The notes under the pieces are model-generated. The model was not told the origin of the DNA, did not search any database, and saw only the letters and a list, made by a program, of their open reading frames with translations. DNA of 64,000 nt, from the NCBI GenBank assembly GCA_947034885.2, contig OX344751.2:16120001-16184000 (forward strand). The letters are read 5' to 3'. Made by a program: the position numbers and the translations under genes. This DNA is from Thuidium tamariscinum (lineage: Eukaryota; Streptophyta; Bryopsida; Hypnales; Thuidiaceae). Of the stretch, positions 35,697-47,940 are shown piece after piece. Position 1 is the first letter of the stretch, and each line of letters opens with the position of its first letter.

Positions 35697-36429
35697 CACC
35701 ACCGATGTCTCTCAAATTTTTCTTGTAACAATCGTGAAAGCCTCTCCAGCACTACAGAATTGAGAGGCCTGCAATGGAGATCATGGACTGCAATGCTGTT
35801 AGCTTGCGCCGATTGCAATGGTGGACCTAAGATCAACACATGCAAGAAGATGATCGTCTATGGCTTCAAGCAGGCAGGCAAGAAAATTCAAGTGGTGAGA
35901 CAATTTGGGTAGCTTCTTTGTATAAATTTGGAGTTGACACGGAAGGTCACTGGGAAAGACGGAGCTGTTGCTCGCAAAGTCATAGGTTGCCCCAAACGTA
36001 ACATTCGAATGCATCTCTCAAGCAGCAGTGAGCCTTTTGAAAGTTAAGCCATCCTGCAGTATTTGTGACCAGATTTTTCGCATTTTGTGCGTGGAGAAAT
36101 ATGATTCGTTACCTAAAAACAGTAAGCGGAAGTGGAGTCATGCTTTTTTGAGAAAGCCTGAATCTGTTGTCAACATTCGAAGTGATTCGATCCAATCATA
36201 TCCATATGTGCCACTTGTCACCCGAAAGCCATAGAAAGGATTCCCTAGAACGTCATCTGACACACCAAGGAGGAGCTAATTAATGAGCTAAGTTACTTCA
36301 TAGGTTTCTGATTTTGATTTGGAAATTTCATTCCTTACGGGAACCACCATCCACGCGTAGAAATCTTACCTGGGAAGTGGGTTTTTGGGGTTGCGAAGAG
36401 TGCCAGGCTGATGGGTGCGAGGTGAAGGA

Positions 36430-36645
36430 GCTGGAGACGACTGACCCCCTCGCTCGGCCACTTGGAAAAACCCTGAAATTTTTTATTTTCCACACATGAT
36501 GAATCCAGAAGTGTGCAAGGTAAATTATTCAAGCACAAAATACGGGCCTTTTATTTTTACTTGCACCTCTGGAATGACTTAGAGTGGCCGAGTGAGGGGG
36601 CCAGTTCACCCCGACCCTGGAGACGGAGGTGCAGTAAGTTCAATT
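36430..36645. repeat. Imperfect inverted repeat with about 20-35 bp arms
   Basis: Left arm tgaccccctcgctcggccac (about 36441-36461) pairs with the reverse complement of agtggccgagtgagggggcc (about 36582-36602). Pairing continues weakly into surrounding CT/GA-rich DNA. It may be a small MITE or a chance fold-back. Confidence 0.5.
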
Positions 36646-36922
36646 GTGCCCTTGACGGATCGTTGAGCCACTCTGCCGCCATGCCTGTGGATCCACTTTT
36701 ACGGCGACTTCACTTGTTTTCGATCATGTTTCTTTCGGTCTGAAAGTTCTGTAAGTTGGGCGTTTGCTTGCAGATTAGTTCAGGTCGGCATCTTCATGAT
36801 CACGTGGTTGCCGGATTTTGAATGTTTAGTCATGACATTGAACGATTTAGTCTGATTGTGTGAAGTAAACCCTGCTGCTGAGGTTTCCAAAGGCGCACAA
36901 AGCTGCTGGCTGGAATTTGTGT

Positions 36923-36994
36923 AACCCCTAATTTTTCCAAGCTAGATAACAGATTCTGGAGACCAGAATGTGCCAGCCTGGAAAATTAGGGTTG
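36923..36994. repeat. Short hairpin with telomere-like stem
   Basis: aacccctaatttttccaagc (from 36923) pairs with gcctggaaaattagggtt (to about 36993), a stem near 18 bp with a loop of about 30 bases. The stem contains ccctaa, matching plant telomere-type sequence. No role is evident. Confidence 0.6.
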
Positions 36995-37489
36995 AAGGAC
37001 TGCAGCCGATTTGTGAGCTTCGATTTGTGCTGAGTTGATTTGCGCTGAGTTCTGAAAACACTTGATCTATGGTGGAAGCACCCAAAACCGTCCAAATAAA
37101 GAAATCAGCGTAGTTGGAGGTGGCTTTTTCTTAAAATAATATTTCTCTAGTATTAGCAAGTGAAAATCATGAATGTTTTGTTTTTTTTTTAAATTTTGGA
37201 TGTCATATGTAATTTCTTTGATTTTCCAAAATGCTGTCTCCCTGGACTACTGAAATCGTCATGTAGGTACATTCAAATACAAACCCTACTAAAATTGGCA
37301 GTGAGCCAATCAGATTTTGGTATATATTCTTGATATGCATCAACAAATTAGAGTCAAGCATTTGGCGAACACATTCACTGAAGTCTATAGATGCAATTGG
37401 GTGATTTTGGGGTCCAACACAAGGGATAGGTGTTGTATTGGGTGTTCTCCCTCATTATAGTTTGTAGAAGGGATGTCAAAGGGAGGCTT

Positions 37490-38520
37490 ATCTAAGCCAA
37501 TAGTACAAATCAAACATAGTACAATATGTAGTTAACAAGTTAAAGCTCAAGAAGAAAGAAACAAGGATTTTTGTAATAATCTTTACATAAGAAGGTCATC
37601 TTCATATCAACAAGACTATAGGAAGACCTCCACATAAATCATAGAATTAGATGTTCATTGTGATGATCCAAAAAACCTTGAAATTGCCTACTTATATTGA
37701 AAACCTTCTTCAACCTTGGATCATCAAAATTCATTTGGTAAGTGGAAAGTGGACTAGGAGGTGCAAAATTTTTGAAGAAGAATGTGTAGAAAATGATTTT
37801 GAAGGTGCATGAAGTACCTATAAGATCTTTTTGTATTGCAATGCATATACTTGAAAAATTGACTCAAATTCTCAAAAAAACAAATGACATGAGGCTAGGA
37901 ACATACTTAATAGACTTCAATTTTATTGCACTGGACTCAGTTTCAATAGTTTCATTGCTAGACTCCTTCACGGGATGAGATTCACCTCCCCCTATTTTTA
38001 ATTCCTTGATCTCTACACTTAACATACTTAGTTGACTTTCAAATTTGTGATAATTGGTAGCTATATGCCCTGACACACCACTATCTAAGTACCATGGTCC
38101 ATTATCCTAAGAAGTGTAGTAATACAAATTATAGTAAGATTGTGCCAAATGAGAGTAAAAAAACTCAACCGAATTGGCAAAGTTCATACCTCTGGTTGTG
38201 GTTGTGTCTTGTTGTTGGTTTTGTGGAGCTTGATAGTCTCTTGCAATGTAGCCAAGCTTGTGACAATTGAAGCAAATTATTGGTTACACTCTATTTGATC
38301 ATTTCTAAATTGATGCTATACTAAACCACTATCTTTCTGATCTTCTACGATAGGTGTTCTACTAAAATCTACGCTTTAATACCATATTGAAGTTGTGATA
38401 AAAAGTTTAACTGAACATTGAGAAGGACATTAATATATACAAGAAGTGTGCACTTGCTAGATCTACAACTAGTGATGAATAATCTACAACATAGGGTGTA
38501 ATGCTGGGAGCGTTATCTTC
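37490..38520 (-). mobile_element. Ty1/Copia retrotransposon relic
   Basis: Minus-strand remnants: a likely primer binding site TGGTATTAAAGC (38384-38373), close to the common Copia form TGGTATCAGAGC; a degenerate zinc knuckle reading CFNCHKLGYIARDY (about 38280-38240), in which two metal-ligand positions have become tyrosine; and a protease-like start WYLDSGVSGHIATN (around 38090-38050), followed by IKLKSIKYVPSLM. Stops occur and most of gag is missing between the binding site and the knuckle. DNA to the right of the binding site (to about 38520) could be LTR, but I found no second copy of it. Confidence 0.7.
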
Positions 38521-38724
38521 GATAGATATTACTTGCACAGACCTAAGGCAAATTCACTTTCTTTCAGAGAAATGCGCTATAATTGCCATGGTTCAACATG
38601 GCGGTCTGTCTTTTATGTTTAGAAACTAGAAATTTAATTGCTCAATACGTTTTCCACCGTCTGGACAAGAAGGGCTTGGAATCATGCAAATGGATTGAGT
38701 TCTAACGATCCTCTGATTTGGCAT

Positions 38725-38915
38725 TTGCAAGGACTATCTGCTATATTTGCACCACCACTACTCAGTGTTTACCCCAAATCCTACATCAAGACACTGAATC
38801 CAACAACATTTTCGATGGACTTGGAGTATGAAGCGAAACTGACTAAATTTGTGGATTACAAACTAGCTGCATTTGTTCTCAGTTGCTGGCTCTTTAGGCT
38901 ACATTCCTCTATGTG
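38725..38915 (+). pseudogene. Receptor-kinase pseudogene fragment (catalytic exon)
   Basis: Aligns by eye to the catalytic-loop exon of the receptor kinase at 10546-10732: ccaaatcctacatcaagaca matches ccaaatcttgcatcgagaca, then ccaacaacattttcgatgga, ggacttgga and ttgctggctctttaggctac. The HRDIKSNN and DFG positions have been altered (here YIKTLNPTT and FVDYK). Only this one exon-sized piece is recognisable, so it is a decayed copy of this gene or a close paralogue. Confidence 0.75.
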
Positions 38916-38919
38916 AAGA

Positions 38920-39694
38920 AGTGATTCAAATGTCCATCCATGGCTTTGAATGACAACGGATTCATTGAACATACTTTATTATAGTTGCATTTAAATTCAC
39001 CACCAATTTCTTGGTCTCATTGTGGTATGAACTATGAGTGGCATAATCTGTGCTGAGTACTCATTTGGAATGCGAGTGATGTAGAAAATCTAGTTCAATC
39101 TTTCTTGTTCGGATGAGTGACATGGACCCAAATTCACAAACAATGCCAAATCCACAACTTGCCATTGAGTATGAAGAGCCCCAATTCAATCATAGTAATT
39201 TACACACATACAGCTCGCTGAAAACTTTTCAGTTCTTCTATTCCAAAACTTTATTGATTCCTAATTGAATTGCATGCTTGCGATAGTAAATTTGAGAAAA
39301 ACATGAATTTCATATTTGTATTTTAGGCAATAGCTACCAACAATTGATTAATTTTTTTTAACACCCAAATTTTTTTAGGAATTTTATTTCTTTGTAAAAA
39401 TATATCATAGACCTTAAATTTCATCAATGTGCATTAATTGTAAAAGAAAGATAATTATTATAGATTCACATTTCAATTTAATTGAAAAGTTATTTAAGAT
39501 AAACAAAATTCCAATTACTTTATTCATCATTCAAAATATGACTTCAAGAAGCTTAAATATAAGGGTTAAGCCTCATCTCCAACCTAAAGGCTAATGATAA
39601 TATAGGTTTTCCAATTACAATTCTAAAAACAAAGACTACCTCAGTTTCTAAAGTATGTCACCAAAAAACTATGATGAAGTCATCAAATCATCAT
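38920..39694. other. AT-rich intergenic DNA, no gene seen
   Basis: Sequence between the kinase scrap and the 3' end of the phytocyanin gene; no supported feature. Confidence 0.35.
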
Positions 39695-41093
39695 CTACCA
39701 AAAGAAGGAAGTAGAAGCTATGCCTTGGCAAGACATAAGCAACAATCCAATGAGGTGCAAAGGCACAAGAACAGGGGCGGCACGGGAATGACCCCCTGGA
39801 GTAGACATTGGAGCAGGAGTAGGGGTAGGGGCCCCATGGCTATGCCCATGTGGTAGATGAGGATGTGTCTCTCCACCTGGAAGTTGTGGAACAATGCTAG
39901 TCATAGGAGACGGTAATTCGGGAGTTTTTGCCGGGGATGGAGATGGTGATGATGAATTTGTTGCCTTTGGGCCATTAACTGTAACCTTAAATTTCATGCC
40001 ACCTTGGTCACAATGCCCTAAGAAACCGCAAATGTAGTAGTGCGTGCCCGCTTTCGGAAGTGTGATGATGTCATTTCCAGTTTCGTATTCGGCAATGGGG
40101 CTCACACTATTGCATGTTGTATAGTTTGCCTCTGTCACTTCTTGCACATTGTGTGCACTTGGCAAATATTTGAATACTGTTCACACATTATCATAACAAC
40201 AATAAGCTAGTCAAGACATTCTCCACATTAAACTAAATGATTAGAAGTAGTGGCCAAACTCTTAACCATTGCCTCTAGCATCTAAATGGTTAGAAGTGAC
40301 CATGTCTCAGTTTAGAAGAGTTTGAAATAGATCATTCACAAAACTTCAAAGAAAGTAACAAAATGTATCAATAGAGAAAAGCATTCATGCAAGATTTGGA
40401 CCAATAGAAATATGTTCTAAAGTAGTAGTTACTTTCAAGATATAGCCACTTTCAAGATGAATATTCTAATAAAACTTGAACCTAAAAATTTATTAGAGAT
40501 TAAGCAAATAGAAACCACTTATAATCTTTACATGTATGTACTACATTGTTCACCAAATACTCCCCATTTGCAAGGATAAATGGGAGCAAGCCCATTGCAA
40601 GTGAATTGATGATAGTGGTGTACATTCAAGTTATGAAATGTACACCACTAGTATAATCATGCCTGCACAGTCTCACATACCTTAATAATCATGTTAAGAT
40701 AACTTTGATGTTCTTTAAAAAAAAAAGAAGGTAAATATTAGTTCAAGCAGTATCAGTTCAACCCCTCTTGAAACTAATCATTTTTTCTCTATAAATAAAT
40801 GTATACGGTCTCCTTTTCCAAAAAAAATTTAGAACCCAAGAGTTGAAAGAAAAAGGGAAGCACTTCTTACCAAGCTTATCACCGGGGAGGACCTTGAGTC
40901 CAGAAGCCCAATCTGAGTAGTAAGAAGAGGTGGGAGCAAAGTCCCAGCCTGTTGCATCTCCGACGGTGAACTCCGTCGCCATGGCTGCTTGCAGTGCTGC
41001 TGCTGTCAACACCGCTGTTAGTAAGAATATCAGCAGGGCTCTCATTGCCATTGGGTTCTCGTGAATGTCCTCTTTCCTTTTGCCCCGACCCAT
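39695..41093 (-). CDS. Uclacyanin-like phytocyanin (blue copper protein), probably GPI-anchored
   Basis: Small extracellular copper protein; its redox or cell-wall role is not assignable. Two minus-strand exons, 41093-40871 and 40176-39695, join in phase (codon V75 split) to 234 residues. The N-terminus has a secretion signal (MRALLIFLLTAVLTAAALQA); the ATG at 41093 is used, but those at 41051 or 41045 are plausible. The mature start is TEFTVGDATGWDF. Copper ligands read as His83 (SAHNV), Cys124, His129 and Met135 in CGFLGHCDQGGMKF, with Cys96 and Cys130 for the disulfide. A Pro/Ser/His-rich linker follows, then a hydrophobic tail (VPLHLIGLLLMSC), as in GPI-anchored members. The loop H-C-D-Q-G-G-M is one residue longer than the usual H-C-x-x-G-M. 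Confidence 0.88.
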
Positions 41094-42900
41094 CTTGCTC
41101 GTTTCTTTAGCTTCCTGTAGTCACTCACTGGATTCGGCCTGTGTTGCAAGTTCTGAAAAACAATTCCCAGAGCTCAGCCCCCACTGCAAGAAGTAGCCGT
41201 ACGTCACTTTGAAGGTTAGCAGGCACTCACAAGAGGTCCAATCGATCATGTTCAAAAGAAAAAACAAATAAGTTCAAAAAACTTCTCTCTAAGTGGAGGC
41301 TTTGATTTATTCTAGGAAGAGAAATTGAACTTTCATGGAATTCACTTTGATGCTTATTGGAACTCCTGAGAGAATCGATCTGACTTCCACCAACAATGTT
41401 TATGGTAAGGGACGTATGTCGAAAAGCAAGACAAAATAGAGCTCTTCGCAGCTGTTTAATTCATTAGTTCCTGCGCAAAATATTGAGTTCTTTGTTTATT
41501 TCTTTTGGGAGAGGGGAAACGAGCAGGCACATAGTTTCACTGAGAACAAGACTACTGTGTTCTTGATTTCAGAGAGGCTCTTGTAAACTGTCTCCAATCT
41601 TCCCCTAAAACCTCACTGGCGTAACTGCACCTTAAACTTTCTGAAGAAGTGTTGATTTGGGGTTCCTTCTCTTGAGTTTTTGATGGGTCTTGTTGGGAGT
41701 CGTTGGGAATCTAAGAGGGGCTCAACATCTTCTCAGCATGAATTTTTTGGATACCATTTGAACACACTATGCATGATCAAAATGTTGGAAATAGGTGTAA
41801 CTAAAATGAAACTCAGCTCTAATCTTGAGAATAGATTTTGTTCATTTTGAGGCAATTAACCGCAGGGGTCGTTTTGAGAAACAGGTCACAATTAGGTACA
41901 ATTACCTTCGCCCATACAAGATAGCCTTAAGACAGAACCCCGTTTTCATATATTTCCACAACAGTTTACACAGGCTTCGATTGATCATCCAGCACATGCT
42001 AGAAGCCAAGAAACTCCAATCAAAAAGCCTTATCCCGTAATCAATGAGTGTGAATTCACTAACAATTACCGACTGTACAAAGGTAAACCTCCAAAGAATG
42101 TTTCAAGAAATAAAACTAGTCGATAATAAATTCCACTTACCAGCTTAACAGGCCTTCAAGATCGAATATATTTTGAGTTTATAATGCTTCAGAATTGTTG
42201 GCTGCTACAGTATCTGCTTCCTTGATCCATACTAGCTGTCAAAGTTACTTCACTTTTCTTTTCAACTGCAGGCCGACACTCTGCCATCAAAGATGAGTCC
42301 GTATTGTTAATTCAAGAGGGCAATACAAACAGGTCTACCGATTACTTCACTTATTTTTTCAAGAGATCCAGTCGCTGCCTAGCTACTAACACTCCAATCG
42401 ACTGAAAACAAACCCTTTCTGTATGAACGCATACGACAAGTACATGCGCGCATGGCCCCCAGAATCACCAACTGAAACGAAACCAATGCGCGCACGTACT
42501 CTTTACATTTCCTTACATTGAAGCTAATTTGGAGCACCGCAATTCGCAGGCAGACAAAGAGAATCAATCGACGAGTTCAGCTTGTAAGTTACCGACATGG
42601 GTACATGAATTATCATCAGTGTTCACAAACGCGGGCACAAATGTGGCTACAATAAACTTCTACCAAAACTATGCGATTGCTTCTAGCCGGAAATGTGAAT
42701 GGCAGTGTTATCTTTGACTCTTTAGCAGTCATTTAGCAAAGGTTTTCAGCAACTTGAGCTGGATATGAAAATCACATTTGGAACCACAGACTGATCATAA
42801 TCGAAGAATTGAAGAAGTAAGCTAGCTGCACGAACAAAATCACACGCATCAATCGAAGTCGAAAGGGAAAAGAAAGAATCGAAAATTAAATACCAATACA
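41094..42900. other. Upstream region of the phytocyanin gene and intergenic DNA
   Basis: Composition about 40-45% GC, presumably including the phytocyanin promoter. Small open frames here (for example 41825-42037) show no family features. Confidence 0.35.
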
Positions 42901-42902
42901 GC

Positions 42903-43069
42903 TGATGCGCTCTTTGTGAAGAAGCGCTTCATTGTGGACGGCGGTTACACTCGCTCCCTCGATCCCACTCAGGCAGTTAAACGCCGTCTTTCACTTCTTG
43001 GAACCATTTTCTTGAGGTGGTTTCGTTGTCGCCCAAAGGGCTTTCATCACTTAGTGGACGGACTATGAT
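42903..43069 (+). pseudogene. Possible 3' exon remnant, short-chain dehydrogenase-like
   Basis: After an AATACAG acceptor-like site, an open frame runs to a TGA at 43067-43069. It reads LFVKKRFIVDGGYTRSLDP and on to CRPKGFHHLVDGL. The block IVDGGYT resembles the VVDGGFT near the C-terminus of short-chain dehydrogenases. No other part of such a gene is seen nearby, so this is a weak call. Confidence 0.25.
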
Positions 43070-43154
43070 TCAGTTATTTACATCCATGATTGTGGATGAA
43101 TAATGTAGCAGCATTCCATTGGCTATGCATTGGTTGGATGAAATATTCATTCTT

Positions 43155-43395
43155 AATGCTTCAACATTGAGGCAGATGTTTTGCATCCAATGAATGACAA
43201 AAAAAATTTCCTTTATGTGGGACAAGAAGTGCAACTATTCATCCTTGGTATTAAGGGTGGAAAGGTGAGATTTTCTACAGTACTTTGACTTCCAATGAGT
43301 ATATTTGGCTTATTTAAAGTAGATAATGTCACACAGTATGAAAATGTATGATTTCCATAGACACCAGTCTGTCCTTCAAGGGTTAAAACATATTA
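43155..43395. repeat. Dispersed repeat, second copy of 11345-11585
   Basis: Shared runs with the receptor-kinase 3' flank include gaagtgcaactattcatcct (ttttcatcct there), tgacttccaatgagtatatt, tggcttattta, then agtagataatgtca and gtccttcaagggttaaaa. A weaker third relative lies around 49530-49590 (aaagtagatgattggttcaa and catgatttccaaaaagacca). Confidence 0.75.
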
Positions 43396-44779
43396 AATCT
43401 TGAATAAATATAGGTAGTAGAAAGTGAAACATCAAATTATTGCCCTTTCGAAATGATAAAATGTAGATTTTTCTATTGAAAGATATTCAAGGATGAAATC
43501 TGAAATCTAAACTAGACTAAAAAACTTCATTGTTGTGTTAAAATGGTATTAGGCCATGGTTATGGGCTAAAATTTTCAAATTGCAAAGAAGTAAACTACA
43601 ATTGGTAAACTTCATTTTTTCAAACATTGGGGTACCCCATTAGGGTGTGTGACACTAATTTATCATAGTTACGCTATTGGATTTTGCATATTTAAATTAG
43701 GATAAATTGAAATATTAATTGAAATGACTTTAATTTGTTGTAACATTTATTTTGCACCCTAATGAATAGGATAAATTAGGAGTGTGGTTGAATTCAAAGT
43801 CAAGATATTATTGGTTTCATGCCTAAAATTGAGATCAAAAGCTAGAAATTAGAAATGAATCATTGTTACAAGCATCTTGCTCTATAGGGAAATTAATAAC
43901 ACATGAGAGAGGGAATTTTCAATACAATAAAGTATAGATACTAATATTGAAAAATTCTCAAATGAAAGATGAGACAACATAGCTCTTGATTGCATTTTGG
44001 AAATCTAAAATCATTCATAATCTAGTTTTTAATTCTAAGGTCTTGCAAGATTAAACATTAAAACAAAAAAATATCTTTATAAAAATTAAAGAGACATCCA
44101 AATTTGGCACTTTAAATCATAAGCAATAAATAGATATTTGCTTTGAAGGTAATTGCAAGAAACACTTGGAGTTTGGGGCTCAAAATGGCTCAAAAATAAA
44201 TTAAAATATAAATAATTGTAAAGCATTCAAAAATAGTATGTGTGTGAAAACTTAAATGTAGAAAATTTTTATCTCCTAAAGTTGTGCACAGAGAAAGAGT
44301 GATAGAAAATACAAGAAAATAGATACTTTAAAATTTTATTTCTTTTAAATAATAAGATATTTCAAAAAAATAAAATTAGGAAAAACCTACAAAGAAATTC
44401 TAATTAGCCATAGAAAGTTTGGATAGATAATTATTGTTTATGGTCCAAGTAGATAGAGGAATTAGAAGTATTGAAGTTCTTGCATTTGGGTTGACTCAAA
44501 AATTGGAATAAAAATTTTGGGAAGTCATTTAGTGAAAGTCAATTATTGAATAAAAGAGAAGTGGAAGAAAAAATAGTAGAAGGAATAGAAAGAAGAATTC
44601 AAAAGAAATTAAAAAAATGGGAAGTTAAAAAAAATTAGGAAGTAAAATTTTTAGTTCAATTCTACATCTTGTATCAGAAACCCAAAACAAATTAAATTGT
44701 GAGCGCAACTAAAAGAAACTATGGTTTAGAGTACTTAATCAAAACATTTTTGAGTCTAAAAAATGGCCATTCTAAAAAT
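43396..44779. other. AT-rich intergenic DNA
   Basis: Contains a solitary aaggtaattgcaagaaacac at about 44149, matching the terminal repeat of the 47.2-50.1 kb elements; no partner was found. No gene is supported. Confidence 0.4.
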
Positions 44780-45025
44780 CACTATAATAAACCCTAAAAT
44801 AAACCCATATTTTATGTAATGCTTTAAAATTTTAGTGATGGATTTTAGGTGATGTCAAATATAACAACCTATGTTTTTATATTAGCAATGATGTCCAATG
44901 TAATATGAAGATGCTTCATTAGATGTCATTGATAATATAAAAAAATGGGTTGTTATATTCAATACAACTAAAATTTGTCACAAAACAATTGAAAATGTCA
45001 TACAAAATACAGGTTTATTATAGTG
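44780..45025. mobile_element. CACTA-type hairpin MITE, 246 bp, TSD AAT
   Basis: Starts cactataataaacc at 44780 and ends ggtttattatagtg at 45025. Both flanks carry AAT (44777-44779 and 45026-45028). The arms pair along most of the element: aatataacaacctatgttt and tatattagcaatgatgtc face tgtcattgataatata and gggttgttatatt. This is a fold-back miniature element of CACTA type by its ends and 3-bp duplication. Confidence 0.88.
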
Positions 45026-45028
45026 AAT

Positions 45029-47228
45029 AGATCAATCCATTTTGAATCACTTAAAATTTTAAGGATTAAATGGCGGCACAATATAGTGTAGAAACCATGA
45101 TGACTACAATTTTAAAATTTTAGTAGAACTATATCAAAGCATTGTTTCTCATATCCAATTCTAAAGTAAAATAGCCCATCATGGTTATAATTAGGAATTC
45201 ATGTTAAGATTGAGATTTTTAATTTTTTCTACTCAAAGACAATTATGAGAAATTGTAGTAGCAATTGAAATAATATTTTTTAGACAAAGTATAAATTTTC
45301 TATGAATTTTTGAATTTTTTAGCCTAAAAGAATCGCTAAAATCAAGAAAAATTGTATCTAATATGATGCACATTTTACTCACCTAAATTAGTCACAATAA
45401 TTTCTAATGTATGAGGCCATAAAAATCACTTTCTATAATGAGAAACAACATTTTGATAGTTTTGCTGATATCCTAATGCCTAAACTCTGATTTAAAAATT
45501 AAATTTTAAAAATGAACTACTCTTTATGTCAAAGCCAAGTTTTAACAAGAAGAAAAGTTTATATACATGGGGAATCCTAAGCTGTATACCATATATATAT
45601 TTAAAAAATAATATAAAAAAATAGTATGAAAATTAATATTTTGAAAAAAGACTATGTGTATTGTGTCTAGAAATTTCATAGGTGTATAAATGTCAACTCA
45701 ATTTTTTTATAGTAGTGAGACTAATTTTGAACCTCAATAAAAAGACAATAAGGGTTCAGATTGTAATTCTTAGAGATACGCATCGGCATTGAAAGCATTC
45801 ACCATTACTTGTTCTTTTATCTATGGAATTTTTCCATTTGTTTAAAATAAAAAAGCATTCACTATGAAATGCATTCCATTTGACAAAAATTGAAACCCAT
45901 TATATTTGTAGGATGTCTCTTTTGAGAGATCGCTAATCATTTACTTCCAAAGTTAGTAAACTAACAATTCCCATATCTATATTTGTCCTAAACATACTAA
46001 ATTATGATCAATAGGAGATTAATGACTATATCCCATATTCAAAACTTGTATTTGCATCTATATGTTGGTGAGGTAGTTAATGTCTCTTTTGAGCTCATTG
46101 TCATTGTCATTGTAACAAACTATCACAATGAGTTCAAAAAATTCGAAAATTCGAAAATTCAATTATTCACCCCAGCCTCCCTCCTCCCCCCCATATATGA
46201 TTTAAGCTTAAAAATTTTAATATTAATTTAAAAAAAATTTTGAGTCTGCTTCCTTCCACCCCCACCCCTTCTTATAATTCTGAGAGGGTGGACCTTCTCA
46301 CAATGTATATGGGATAATTCTCATATCCCATATCCATACCCGTACTCATATCCCGTATCTGCATCCAATATTCATACTCATATCCTGTATCGAATATTCA
46401 TATCCATATTTGTATACATATTCAATATATGTATCTAATGGCTATTGATTTTCTTTGGAGGGAGGGTGGGATTTTTTTAATTTCAAATCTAATGGTTTAT
46501 AATTTTTCAATGAGGTAGTGGGGTCATAGAAATTGAAAAACTAGCATTTTGCGTCTTTTTGTTTGTTACATTGTTACATGTGTTACATTGTGTCATACCA
46601 TATCAATAATCCATATAATATTTCTAAGCCATACATCATATTCATATATATTTTGTAATTTATTCTATATATCATATGTGTATAAAAAAAATTGGTTTTG
46701 ATTTAGGGTTGTAGAGGAGTAAATTGCATTAGGGGGGTTTGAAGCATTGGGAGATTATAAGTTATTATGAGTTCCTAGACTACGGGAACATGCTACATTA
46801 GCAATCTAACATGGCTGAGAGAGTGCCACATTAAAAAAAAAGTTATTGTTAATTTATTATTTTTAAATTATATTTAATATATTTTTTGAAAAAAATAAAA
46901 ATTTCAAATAATTTTTAGGTTTCTTAATACTTCTTTAAAAAAATTAATTATTTTTTTTCAAAAATTCAAAAATTCAGCCATTGTAGGTTGGTTCAAAGTT
47001 TTTGGACAACATAGAGAACATGTAAGGAAATAACCTTGAAACGACCCTCCCTTGCCCTCAAATTCCTTCAAATGCGTTTTTAATTTTTAATTTTAATTGG
47101 TTGTGCTGGTTAATTAAACCTCCAAATGCCCAAGAAACTAAATTTTGGTGTCAATAATACTTTGAAGTTAAAAAAAACCTTTACAAAGTCATTACTTTTA
47201 GTATTTACATTTTGAAAATTTCCACTTG
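45029..47228. other. AT-rich intergenic DNA with catatcc-type simple repeats
   Basis: An imperfect run of catatcc/catattc words lies at about 46318-46440 and more loosely at 46600-46680. No coding frame is convincing. Confidence 0.5.
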
Positions 47229-47900
47229 AAGGTGATTGCAAGACACATTAGTCCTACTTTCCATCACAATTGGAATTATGTTGTTCTTTTCTACTAGAAA
47301 TTTTGAATTCAAAATCCTAGGAATATAAAATAATAAGTGAACCTCTCTAACTTGATGGTTCTCACATCCATTACTTTTTAGAAATAAAATAAAATCATTT
47401 TATATTTAAAATTAATTTATGTTCATTTGTGACAATGTGAAGTTTAGGGGATTTTACTGCATTAGGAATTCTCAAACGTAATTATCTAGAGCTGAAATTT
47501 TTATGGTATAATTTGTATAGTAGGAAAGCATATTTTTACCAAAGATAATCTAAAAGAATATTATTTAATGTACTTTACATGAGTGCAAACAACACTCTCA
47601 TTGTACACAATTTCTAAACATTGATGATGGTTCTAAGTTTTTTCTTTTGGTGAAATCTCATCACCATCAACTCTTTCCAAATGAAAAATTTGTAGTTTTT
47701 AGAAAATCACTTTTCCTATTTTTCACAAATCAAAATGTCAACATACCCATTTTCATGAGAATTTTCACTTTTCTAATTTTCCTACTCAAAGAATTTTTCC
47801 AAATTTCCCCTCATAGGATACTTTTCTTTGAGGTGTATACATTGAAAATATTTTCGTGTTTTTAAACATAATTTTTAATTATAAAGTACTTCAATATATA

Positions 47901-47940
<40 letters not shown>

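Larger units (their letters stand above)
35697..37480. other. Hydrolase upstream region and intergenic DNA with inverted repeats
   Basis: 35.7-36.2 kb probably holds the hydrolase promoter. Two inverted repeats occur at 36.4-36.65 kb and 36.92-37.0 kb (listed separately). No further coding exon is convincing. Confidence 0.4.
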
